This document shows, piece after piece, positions 15,411 to 22,599 of a DNA stretch of 26,822 nt (position 1 is its first letter; each line of letters starts with the position of its first letter). The DNA is taken from assembly GCA_913060595.1 (NCBI GenBank), contig CAJXSA010000004.1, positions 1-26,822 of the forward strand, written 5' to 3'. The stretch comes from an uncultured Ignavibacteria bacterium. GTDB lineage: Bacteria > Bacteroidota > Ignavibacteria > SZUA-365. Both the position numbers and the translations under genes were made by a program. The notes beneath the pieces are model-generated. The model made no database searches. It was not told the origin of the DNA and saw only the letters and a program-made list of their open reading frames with translations.

Positions 15411-15830
15411 ATGAAACACGCATTCTTCCGTTCTCTTCTGCTTTTCTCCGCGCTGCTGCTTTCAGCCTGCGCCGATTCCATCGTCTCCGAATGTGACGTC
15501 GCGGTTCCGGAAGCCATGCCGGCGCGCTTCTCTGCCATCGAGACACAGGTGTTCGCCACGGGCTGCGCCCTGTCGGGCTGCCATGGAGGGGACAATCCGC
15601 AGGCGGGACTCGACCTCACCCCGGGGAAGGCCTACGCCTCCCTCGTCGGCGTCTCGAGCGTCAACTATCCCGCGCAGCAGCTGGTCATGCCCGGCGGCAG
15701 CGGTGAAAGCGTCCTGATCGGCGTCCTGCGCGGATCGCTGGCTCCTTCGATGCCGCCTGCAGGTGCACTGGACGCAGCAGTCATCGATTCGATCGCGGCA
15801 TGGATAGACGGCGGAGCTCCGAACGACTGA
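15411..15830 (+). CDS. Haem-binding (cytochrome c-like) lipoprotein
   Basis: 139 residues from the ATG at 15411 (an ATG at 15402 is an alternative). A lipobox 'LLLSAC' (C20) marks a lipoprotein. The haem motif is C52-x4-C57-H58 ('CALSGCHGG'), a CX4CH variant of the usual CXXCH. M114 in 'PSMPPAG' is placed as the distal ligand, followed by the closing helix 'VIDSIAAWIDGGAPND' typical of class I cytochrome c domains. It would carry electrons in the periplasm or at the outer membrane. It is the first gene of the cluster with YceI, DUF5777 and the CxxCH/sorting-domain protein. Confidence 0.83.
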   Translation: MKHAFFRSLLLFSALLLSACADSIVSECDVAVPEAMPARFSAIETQVFATGCALSGCHGGDNPQAGLDLTPGKAYASLVGVSSVNYPAQQLVMPGGSGESVLIGVLRGSLAPSMPPAGALDAAVIDSIAAWIDGGAPND

Positions 15831-15877
15831 TTCACCCGTGCCATGCACGGCACACACACATGCGGAAAGGAAACGCC

Positions 15878-16441
15878 ATGACACGCACGCTCCTGCTACT
15901 CCTGCTTCTGGCAGCACCGCTTGCCGCACAGACGGAATACCATGTCGACAAAAAGGCGAAGAACGAGGTGAAATTCATTTCCGACGCGCCGGTGGAGGAT
16001 TTCGAGGGAGTGACCGGCAGCATCGACGGCTATCTCAGCTACGGTGCCGGCGGAGTGACCGATGACAGCAAACTGTATTTCGAAGTGGACCTGCGTACGC
16101 TGGACACCGGCATCGGACTGCGCAACCGTCACATGCGCGAGGACTACCTGCACACGGACACATACCCGTACGCCAAGTTCAGCGGGCGCATTACGCAGTT
16201 CGAAAAAACCGGCGGCGCACAGAAAGTGACCGTGCGCGGCAGCATGGACATTCACGGCGTGAAAAAGCCCATGCGCGTCACGGGCACGCTGCACGACAGC
16301 GGCTCATCGCTGCGCATCAAAACGGAATTCGAGGTCAAACTCACCGACCACGATATCGAAGTGCCGCAGTTCATGTTTCTCAAAATCGACGAGAGCATGC
16401 AGCTGCTCCTCGATTTCCATCTCAAGAAAGTCAAAGGATAA
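15878..16441 (+). CDS. yceI: YceI family periplasmic protein
   Basis: 187 residues from the ATG at 15878, with AAAGGA 6-7 bp upstream. A signal peptide ('MTRTLLLLLLLAAPLAAQTE') leads into a single lipocalin-like barrel of the YceI family: 'VKFISDAPVEDFEGVTGSID', 'LRNRHMREDYLHTDTYPYAK', 'GSMDIHGVKKPMRVTGTL' and 'FEVKLTDHDIEVPQFMFLKI' are the conserved blocks. Family members bind polyisoprenoids or amphiphiles in the periplasm and often lie next to redox genes. Its ligand here is unknown. The DUF5777 gene starts 6 bp after its stop. Confidence 0.93.
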   Translation: MTRTLLLLLLLAAPLAAQTEYHVDKKAKNEVKFISDAPVEDFEGVTGSIDGYLSYGAGGVTDDSKLYFEVDLRTLDTGIGLRNRHMREDYLHTDTYPYAKFSGRITQFEKTGGAQKVTVRGSMDIHGVKKPMRVTGTLHDSGSSLRIKTEFEVKLTDHDIEVPQFMFLKIDESMQLLLDFHLKKVKG

Positions 16442-16447
16442 GCTCCC

Positions 16448-17293
16448 GTGACACGCATACTGATCGCGACCGTATTTCTTATGCTCTGCTCCGCCGCCAC
16501 CGCGCAGGACGGCGGCTCGAGCTGGCAGCGCAGCGAACCGGCGGAACTGCCGCCCCTGCAGCTCTTCCATTCCACGCACGGCGCCAACCTGCCCACAGCC
16601 GAAGTGCTGCAGCAGGGTAATTTCGAATTCGAGATTTCCCACCGCTTCGTGCCGACCATCAGCGACGGCAGCGCCTCACTCTGGGGTTTCGACGGACCGG
16701 TGAATATACGGCTCGCGCTCGGGTACGCATACAGCGACGAAGGATATGTCACCCTCGGCCGCAGCAACGTGCAGGACAACCTCGATCTTCAGATCAAACA
16801 GCAGCTCTTCTCCTATCGTCACGAGGTTTTCCCCCTGCTCGTTGCCGCGCGCCTGGGTGGCGCCTGGAACACGGAGGTTCCGGGACGCGACGCCGGTGAC
16901 GCAGACAATTTCCAGTACTACGCGCAGCTGATATTCAATACCATGTACGCGGAACGATTCGCGCTGGGCATTGTTCCTTCATATGTCGAGAACAGCCATA
17001 TCACCTGTCCGGAGCGGCAGTACTCCTTCGTGGTGGGACTGCATGCGCAGTACTACATCACCGACGTGTTCAACGTGCTGGCGGAGTGGATTCCCACCGT
17101 CAGCGGCTGGCGCGGGACGCACAACACGGTGGCCATGGGCATCGAGCTGGAAACCGGCGGTCATTTCTTCAAGATCATCCTGTCGAACAATGACCTGCTC
17201 AATCCTGCGCAGGTGCTCGCGGGTGCCGGAAACAGTTTCAACGACGGCGACCTGCATATCGGCTTCAACATAACGCGTCTGCTCGCCTTCTGA
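16448..17293 (+). CDS. DUF5777-like outer-membrane beta-barrel protein
   Basis: 281 residues starting at a GTG 6 bp after yceI. A signal peptide ends near 'SAATAQ'. 'LFHSTHGANLPTAEVLQQGN' and 'FEFEISHRFVPTIS' resemble the opening of the DUF5777 barrel family of Bacteroidota and relatives. The remainder alternates short polar and aromatic strands ('IRLALGYAYSDEGYVTLGRS', 'FVVGLHAQYYITDVFNVLAE') and ends in '...NITRLLAF', a terminal Phe as in many outer-membrane proteins. The role is unknown; adjacency to a haem lipoprotein and YceI suggests an envelope complex for electron or lipid transfer. Confidence 0.82.
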   Translation: MTRILIATVFLMLCSAATAQDGGSSWQRSEPAELPPLQLFHSTHGANLPTAEVLQQGNFEFEISHRFVPTISDGSASLWGFDGPVNIRLALGYAYSDEGYVTLGRSNVQDNLDLQIKQQLFSYRHEVFPLLVAARLGGAWNTEVPGRDAGDADNFQYYAQLIFNTMYAERFALGIVPSYVENSHITCPERQYSFVVGLHAQYYITDVFNVLAEWIPTVSGWRGTHNTVAMGIELETGGHFFKIILSNNDLLNPAQVLAGAGNSFNDGDLHIGFNITRLLAF

Positions 17294-17347
17294 GCGGCGC
17301 ATGCACGGCACGCAATCATTTTCATGTTTCAGCACGGAGTATTTTCA

Positions 17348-18034
17348 ATGAAGAAACGCTACATCCTCGTCGCAGTCCTGATCGTCTTCACGTCCGCGAC
17401 CTTTCTCGTGGCGCGGGGCTTCCGCTCCCCGCAGATTCCCAACGGCACACTGAAATCCTGCGCGAACTGCCATGTCAGTCCGGGCGGCGGCGGAGTGCGC
17501 AATGCGTTCGGCCAGGAAATCGAAGCGAATCACCTGTCCACCCCGGGTGCCGCCGGTCAGGTGGAATGGAGTGAGGCGCTGGCGCAGCTGGATTCCGACG
17601 GCGACGGCTTCACCAACGGAGAGGAACTGCAGGATCCGGAAGGAACCTGGCGCGTCGGGCAGCCCTTCCCGGGTGACCCCGCGCTGGTCACCAATCCCGG
17701 TGATCCCACGGACTTCCCCACGACCACGTCCGTCGACCGCCTTCCCGGCACTGCCGCCGGCTACTCCCTCGACGGCAATTACCCCAACCCGTTCAACCCG
17801 AGCACCACGATCCGCTTCGCGCTTCCGGAAGCCGCGAGCGTGCGTCTCGAAATCTATGACGCCGCCGGCAGCCGCGTCCGCACGCTCGTCGACGGACAGC
17901 GCGACGCCGGACTGTATACGAGCACATGGAACGGCCGCGACAGCGAAGGACGCCTGATGACGTCCGGTGTGTATTTCTACCGTATGAGCGCCAACTCGTT
18001 CTCATCCATGAGGCGCATGGTCCTGCTCAAGTAA
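17348..18034 (+). CDS. Exported CxxCH protein with calcium-loop motif and T9SS/FlgD-like sorting domain
   Basis: 228 residues from the ATG at 17348, with GGAG 8 bp upstream. After a signal-anchor segment (about 4-22), 'NGTLKSCANCHVSPGGGGVR' holds C38-x2-C41-H42. This could bind a c-type haem, or be the Cys/Cys site of a temptin-like domain, which shares the 'CxxCH..PGGG' and 'N-FGQE' pattern. 'LDSDGDGFTNGEEL' (81-94) is an EF-hand/dockerin-like calcium loop. Residues about 139-228 form a canonical sorting/FlgD-like Ig domain opening with 'NYPNPFNPSTTIRFALPE' and ending 'SGVYFYRMS...MVLLK'. It is likely displayed on the cell surface. It closes the 15411-18034 cluster. Confidence 0.87.
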   Translation: MKKRYILVAVLIVFTSATFLVARGFRSPQIPNGTLKSCANCHVSPGGGGVRNAFGQEIEANHLSTPGAAGQVEWSEALAQLDSDGDGFTNGEELQDPEGTWRVGQPFPGDPALVTNPGDPTDFPTTTSVDRLPGTAAGYSLDGNYPNPFNPSTTIRFALPEAASVRLEIYDAAGSRVRTLVDGQRDAGLYTSTWNGRDSEGRLMTSGVYFYRMSANSFSSMRRMVLLK

Positions 18035-18060
18035 GACACAGGGTAGCCATGTACAGGAAC

Positions 18061-18095
18061 GCCCCGGTCCGCTTCGCGCGGGCCGGGGCGTCATT
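18061..18095 (+). terminator. Hairpin terminator after the 17348 gene
   Basis: 12-bp stem GCCCCGGTCCGC (18061-18072) / GCGGGCCGGGGC (18078-18089) with one G-U pair and a TTCGC loop, 26 bp after the stop. The tail (GTCATTATTC) is only modestly T-rich. Confidence 0.75.
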
Positions 18096-18102
18096 ATTCT
18101 GT

Positions 18103-18271
18103 GACAGTCGCGAAATAATTCCCTCGTCTTCAGAACAATTGTTTTGCAACTGTTGAGGAATTATTCCGCTATTCCGGGCCAAGTTCTTTCCTGACAGTCG
18201 GGGAGTAATTCCCGGCCGCACAGTAATTCTCCATGAGTGCAGTAATTACCGGCGGGTCCGGGATTTACTGC
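18103..18271. repeat. Cluster of short AT-cored direct and inverted repeats
   Basis: GACAGTCG-CGAAATAATT-CCC (18103-18123) recurs as GACAGTCG-GGGAGTAATT-CCC (18193-18213), 18 of 21 identical and exactly 90 bp apart. Between them GAGGAATTATTCCGC (18155-18169) is a near-perfect inverted copy of the first unit's 3' part and contains the palindrome GGAATTATTCC. Further partial copies ACAGTAATTCTCC (18220-18232) and GCAGTAATTACC (18239-18250) follow. GCAGTAA (18239-18245) pairs with TTACTGC (18265-18271) over the stop of the S9 peptidase gene. The origin is unknown. Confidence 0.6.
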
Positions 18272-20379
18272 TTGCGGTGCGTCCCGATGAAGTCGAAAAA
18301 CTCCTTGAACCATATCATCTGCTCCTGCGGGTGCAGCACCCAGTGGTTCTCATCCGGGTACACGATGAGCTTCGAGGGAATGCCCTTCACCTGCGCGACG
18401 GTGTATGCCTCGAGGCTCTGCGTGTAGGGAACGCGGAAATCGTATTCGCCCGTGATAATCAGAATGGGCGTGTCCCAGTTCTGCGCGTATCGGTGCGGGG
18501 AATGTTTGTCGTAGTTCGGGCGCGCGTCGGCGTCCCAGTAAGGACCGCCGTTTTCCCAGTTCGTGAACCACAGCTCCTCGGTGGCGCCGTACATGCTCTC
18601 GAGGTTGAAGACACCGCAGTGCGAGACGAAGCTGCTGAAGCGGCCCTCGTGATTGCCGGCGAGCCAGAACACGGCGTAGCCACCCGCGCTGGCGCCGATG
18701 GCAGTGACGTGATCGCGGTCGATGTACGGTTCGGCGAGTAGGGCGTCGGTGGCGGCGAGGATATCCTGCATGGGCATGCCGCCCCAGTCCTGGCTGATCG
18801 CATCATTCCATTCCTGCCCGAAGCCGGGCAGTCCGCGTCGGTTGGGTGCGACGACCACGTATCCTTCCGAAGCCATGAGCATGAAATTCCATGCGAAGCT
18901 GAAGAACTGGCTGACGGTGGCCTGCGGGCCGCCCTGGCAGTAGGTGATCATCGGGTATTTCTTCTCGGGGTCGAAATCCGGCGGATACACCACCCAGGTC
19001 TGCACCTTCTTGCCGTCGGTGCTGGGAATCCAGCGCTCCTCGATGCGCACCGGCGTGAGCGTGGAGAGCTTCGCCGCGTTCTCACCCGTCAGCGGCACGG
19101 GACGCGCATCCTTCTCGGCTTTCTGCGCATACAGTTCCGTGGGGGCGTTGAAATTACGGCGGCCGTACACAAGCGTTTCCCCGTCGGGCGTGATGTCCAG
19201 TCCCGCGTCATGATTGTAGACGCCGCCGGTCAGGATTTCCCAGTCCCCGTCCAGGTCCATGCGGTACACCTGCACGGTGGCACCGTCCTCGGACGCGAAA
19301 TACAGCTGCGCGCTCTCCGGTCCCCACACGGTCGCGCCCACCCACTGGTCGAGCGTTTTCGACAGCTCGGTGACGACGCCGCCTTCGCGGTCGTAGAGCA
19401 TCAGGCGGTTGCGGTCGGCCTCGTGTCCGGCGCGCGCCATGGAATGGAAAGCGATCCATCGGCCGTCGGGCGAATAGAGCGGGTCGCGGTCGAAGCCCGG
19501 CATGCCCTCGGTGATGTTGCGCGTGCTGCCGTCCGCGATGCTGACGATGTAAATCTCGGAGTTCGTGCTGGAGGCGTAATCCGGTCCCTTTTTCGAGACG
19601 TAGGCGATCTCCTTTCCGTCCGGTGACCAGGCGATCTGCTCGGCGCCGCCGAAGGGCTTGAGCGGGGTTTCGAAGCGCTCGCCTTCCATCAGGTCGCGCG
19701 CCTCGCCACGACCGTCTGCGGGAAGGACGAACAGATGCCGGTACTTCTCGTCATTCCACTCGTCCCAGTGCCGCACCGGGATGTGATCGTATATGCGGAC
19801 CTTCGCCTTGTCATAGTCCGGGTACTTCTCTGCGATGGTCTCGTCGAGCTTCACATCCGACGTGAAGGCGAAATGCGCCCCGTCGGGCGACCAGCTGAGG
19901 TTGGACACGCCGCCCTCGATGTCGGTGATCTTCCGCGCTTCGCCTCCGCTGAGCGCGATGACGTAGATCTGCGGCGCACCGTCACGGGTGGAGAGGAAAG
20001 CGATGCTCTTGCCGTCGGGCGACCACACGCCGCCGAAATCCGCGGCGGGCGACGTGGTCAGCTGCTTGCGCACGCTGCCGTCGAGCGAGACGAGATAGAG
20101 ATCGCTGTTGCCGCGGTTGTTCTCGATATCCGGTGTGTTCACGCCGTACATCACCCATTTGCCGTCGGGTGACACGGCGGGCGCATACACGCGTTTGAGC
20201 GCGAGCAGCTCCTCCGCCGTGATGGGGTGCAGCGTTTCTTTCTGCTCGGCGACGATCTTCTCCTGCAGCTGCTTCTGCAGGGCGTCGGGCAGGGGACGTG
20301 TGTTCTGTCCGTTCTGTGCCGTCAGCGGAGCGGCGAGGAGAACGACGATGAGGAAGAAAAGGTATGCATGTCTGTTCAT
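18265..20379 (-). CDS. Secreted S9 family peptidase (prolyl oligopeptidase / DPP5-like)
   Basis: 704 residues from the ATG at 20379, chosen for GAGGA 6 bp upstream and an immediate signal peptide ('MNRHAYLFFLIVVLLAAPLTAQ'). The N-terminal half is a TolB/PD40 beta-propeller with repeated 'SPDGKxIAF'-type blades (about 70, 120, 164, 252, 303). The C-terminal alpha/beta-hydrolase holds the triad S564 ('IGASAGGYA'), D647 ('ITGEYDFRVP') and H679 ('YPDENHWV'). It would release dipeptides or acyl-amino acids from peptides in the periplasm. Upstream on the same strand lies the Asp-box protein, separated by a terminator, and two subtilases follow, so the region looks protein-degrading. The exact specificity (DPP5, DPP4 or acylaminoacyl peptidase) is not fixed. 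Confidence 0.93.
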   Translation of the reverse strand: MNRHAYLFFLIVVLLAAPLTAQNGQNTRPLPDALQKQLQEKIVAEQKETLHPITAEELLALKRVYAPAVSPDGKWVMYGVNTPDIENNRGNSDLYLVSLDGSVRKQLTTSPAADFGGVWSPDGKSIAFLSTRDGAPQIYVIALSGGEARKITDIEGGVSNLSWSPDGAHFAFTSDVKLDETIAEKYPDYDKAKVRIYDHIPVRHWDEWNDEKYRHLFVLPADGRGEARDLMEGERFETPLKPFGGAEQIAWSPDGKEIAYVSKKGPDYASSTNSEIYIVSIADGSTRNITEGMPGFDRDPLYSPDGRWIAFHSMARAGHEADRNRLMLYDREGGVVTELSKTLDQWVGATVWGPESAQLYFASEDGATVQVYRMDLDGDWEILTGGVYNHDAGLDITPDGETLVYGRRNFNAPTELYAQKAEKDARPVPLTGENAAKLSTLTPVRIEERWIPSTDGKKVQTWVVYPPDFDPEKKYPMITYCQGGPQATVSQFFSFAWNFMLMASEGYVVVAPNRRGLPGFGQEWNDAISQDWGGMPMQDILAATDALLAEPYIDRDHVTAIGASAGGYAVFWLAGNHEGRFSSFVSHCGVFNLESMYGATEELWFTNWENGGPYWDADARPNYDKHSPHRYAQNWDTPILIITGEYDFRVPYTQSLEAYTVAQVKGIPSKLIVYPDENHWVLHPQEQMIWFKEFFDFIGTHRKQ

Positions 20380-20465
20380 GGGAAATCCTCGATGCGAAGT
20401 CTGAATGGTCATTCCCTAAAATAGCGAGAAAGCGATGTGCGGGAAAAGGCATTGTGCGTGCAAAA

Positions 20466-20508
20466 CGCGGCGTCCCGCTCCTCGCGGAGATTGCGGGGAG
20501 CGGGACGC
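20466..20508 (-). terminator. Terminator after the Asp-box protein gene
   Basis: Perfect 12-bp stem GCGTCCCGCTCC (20470-20481) / GGAGCGGGACGC (20497-20508) with a 15-nt loop. On the minus strand it is followed by CGCGTTTTGC. It lies 45 bp past the stop at 20554. The outer GCGTCCCG / CGGGACGC arms resemble those of the 3411 and 9011 terminators. Confidence 0.82.
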
Positions 20509-20553
20509 AGGAATGTTTGTCGCGGCACCTGGGGACGCGCTTCGCGGAAGGCC

Positions 20554-22383
20554 TCAGAGCAGGCGCAGCATACGGCTGGCGCTCCCGTCGGGCGTGTGCA
20601 GCACAACGCGGTAGCTGCCCGCCGCGAGTCCGTCGGTTTCGAAGTGATGGAGCAGCGTGCCCGCGTCGTCCGCATGCGCTTCCGCCTCACGCACCACGCG
20701 GCCCAGCAGATCGGTGAGCTGCAGGCGGACGTCCATTGCGCGCGGGACGCGGCAGCGCAGCTGCAGTCCCTCCCGTGCCGGCTGCGGCCAGGCATCCACG
20801 ATGGCGATGTCGGCGTTGAGCGGCGCGTGCCGGCGCACGTCCAGCGTCTGCAGGTCGATGTTGGCGCTGTAGACGATGAGGTCGCCGTTGTTCTTGCGAC
20901 CGTCCGTCCAGAACGGGATGACCTCGTCGTCGGTGATCAGCACCTGCGTGTATTCCCCGATGCCAAAATCGAGATAGGCGTTCGTGGTCATGAGCATGTT
21001 CATGGGCACGGAGGCGACGGCTTCGTTCGGCGTGAAGCGCACACCGCCGTCGCGGGACACTGCCACGTAATAGCGGGCGCTCTCGTTTTTCTCGTCCTCC
21101 CGGCGGTCATACCAGGTCATGGCAATGGTGCCGGCCGCATTGACCGCGATGGAGGAATAGAACTGATCACGTTCCAATCCGGCGGGGTCGTCGTTCACGA
21201 TCACGGGTTCGGCCCAGGTCGCGCCGTAGTCCGTGCTGCGCGCCAGGTAGATGTCCGTACCGTTGCCCTGCACTTCATGCACGCCTTTCCCCGTCCATGT
21301 GACATACACCTCGGACGCATGAGGACCGCGTCCCGTGGCCACATGCGGACAGGGGTAGAGCCTGTCCTGCGTGATGCCGCGGATTTCCCCGAACTGGTCC
21401 ACCCGGCTGTACTTGGGCACGATCACAGGAGAGACAACGGCGGGCGGCGAGAAATTTTTCCCGCCGTCGGTGGAACGTGCATGCCAGATGAAATAGTCTT
21501 TCTCATCGAAGGAGCCGAAGCAGGTGACATGCACCCCGCCCATGTCGTCGACGTCGATGCTGGCGAACTGCATGAAGGCGGCGGAGTCGGGAGAGACGGT
21601 GATCTCGATCTTCTCGAATGCGTCTTTGTCCGCATCCTTGCGCAGCAGGTTGATAAAGGGACCATGTGCTGCCGAACGGAAGAAGGCGACGTAGATATTT
21701 CCGCGATAGGGAGAGTTGCTGCGGTCCACCGCAAGCCACTGCTTGTCGACGAAACGCCCGGTCTGATCCTGCGGATGCATGTTGGCGCTGGTGATGCGGG
21801 TGTGCTCCGTCTGCGTCCACGTCCAGCCCCCGTCGGTGGAGGTCACCCAGCACAGTTCGGAAATGAGCGCGTTGAAATCCGCGGTGATATAGAAATTGAG
21901 CCAGGTGAAATGCGCGGTGCCATCGGCGTCGAAGGCAAGGACGGGGTCGCCGCCGCCGACCAGTATGCCGTCCTGCTCCGTCGGCTCGGTCAGGAAGGCC
22001 GACTCAGACCAGCTCGCCCCGCGATCGGTGGTGGAGTAGATCGGACAGGAGAGTCCCCCGGTCTGTCCCTGCACGATGACGCTGCGAATGGGTGAGACGA
22101 TGTAATTGTCGGGATCGGTGGGATTGACTGCGGCATGGATCTCCGACTCAATGAACAGTCCGTCGGACACCGGGTAATCCAGCCAGCCTGTGCCGCGCGG
22201 AAGCGACCGCTCCGCACGCGCGCGCAGCATCTCCGACGCTTTCGCACGGATATCCGCATCCATGCTGATGCGCTGATGTTTGTTCAGCATCTGGCGATAC
22301 GCCTCCGACCCCGTTTCCTGCAGCTGACCGAACGCGGGACCGGACAGCAGCAACATCACAACACAATACAGAGCGATTCGCAT
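20554..22383 (-). CDS. Secreted Asp-box (BNR/sialidase-fold) propeller protein with C-terminal sorting domain
   Basis: 609 residues from the ATG at 22383, which has GGAGG 7 bp upstream; a GTG two codons earlier would leave no room for it. A signal peptide (to about 'GPAFGQ') precedes a propeller with five Asp boxes: 'STTDRGASW' (117), 'TSTDGGWTW' (181), 'RSTDGGKNF' (303), 'RSTDYGATW' (382) and 'VSRDGGVRF' (442). 'TWYDRRED' and 'FWTDGRKNN' are also common in this fold. No Arg-Ile-Pro (F/Y-R-I-P) motif of true sialidases is seen, so sialidase activity is doubtful. Residues about 530-609 ('AWPQPAREGL' to 'GSYRVVLHT') are a type A sorting domain. It is probably a surface protein of unknown ligand, divergent from the subtilase. 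Confidence 0.87.
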   Translation of the reverse strand: MRIALYCVVMLLLSGPAFGQLQETGSEAYRQMLNKHQRISMDADIRAKASEMLRARAERSLPRGTGWLDYPVSDGLFIESEIHAAVNPTDPDNYIVSPIRSVIVQGQTGGLSCPIYSTTDRGASWSESAFLTEPTEQDGILVGGGDPVLAFDADGTAHFTWLNFYITADFNALISELCWVTSTDGGWTWTQTEHTRITSANMHPQDQTGRFVDKQWLAVDRSNSPYRGNIYVAFFRSAAHGPFINLLRKDADKDAFEKIEITVSPDSAAFMQFASIDVDDMGGVHVTCFGSFDEKDYFIWHARSTDGGKNFSPPAVVSPVIVPKYSRVDQFGEIRGITQDRLYPCPHVATGRGPHASEVYVTWTGKGVHEVQGNGTDIYLARSTDYGATWAEPVIVNDDPAGLERDQFYSSIAVNAAGTIAMTWYDRREDEKNESARYYVAVSRDGGVRFTPNEAVASVPMNMLMTTNAYLDFGIGEYTQVLITDDEVIPFWTDGRKNNGDLIVYSANIDLQTLDVRRHAPLNADIAIVDAWPQPAREGLQLRCRVPRAMDVRLQLTDLLGRVVREAEAHADDAGTLLHHFETDGLAAGSYRVVLHTPDGSASRMLRLL

Positions 22384-22599
22384 TTCCACCCTCCGTGAGA
22401 TTATTCCATCGTGGTTTCAGGGATCAGGCATCCCTTCAAAAAGATACAATTTCCTCCCCTGTGTTTCCATATGCGCGCGCGAGCCGGGGGAATTTTTTTC
22501 CATGGAAACGGGGACGCGCGCACTTACGTCTCTTTCCTCCATGCCGTATATTGATGAAATATAGCTCACTCAATCTCTCACAAGTTTCATGGAATACTT

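Noticed and set aside
20437..22095. 552-codon plus-strand frame opposite the Asp-box protein
   Set aside because: Starts beside the minus-strand terminator and lies antisense to five Asp boxes and a sorting domain; no domain of its own.
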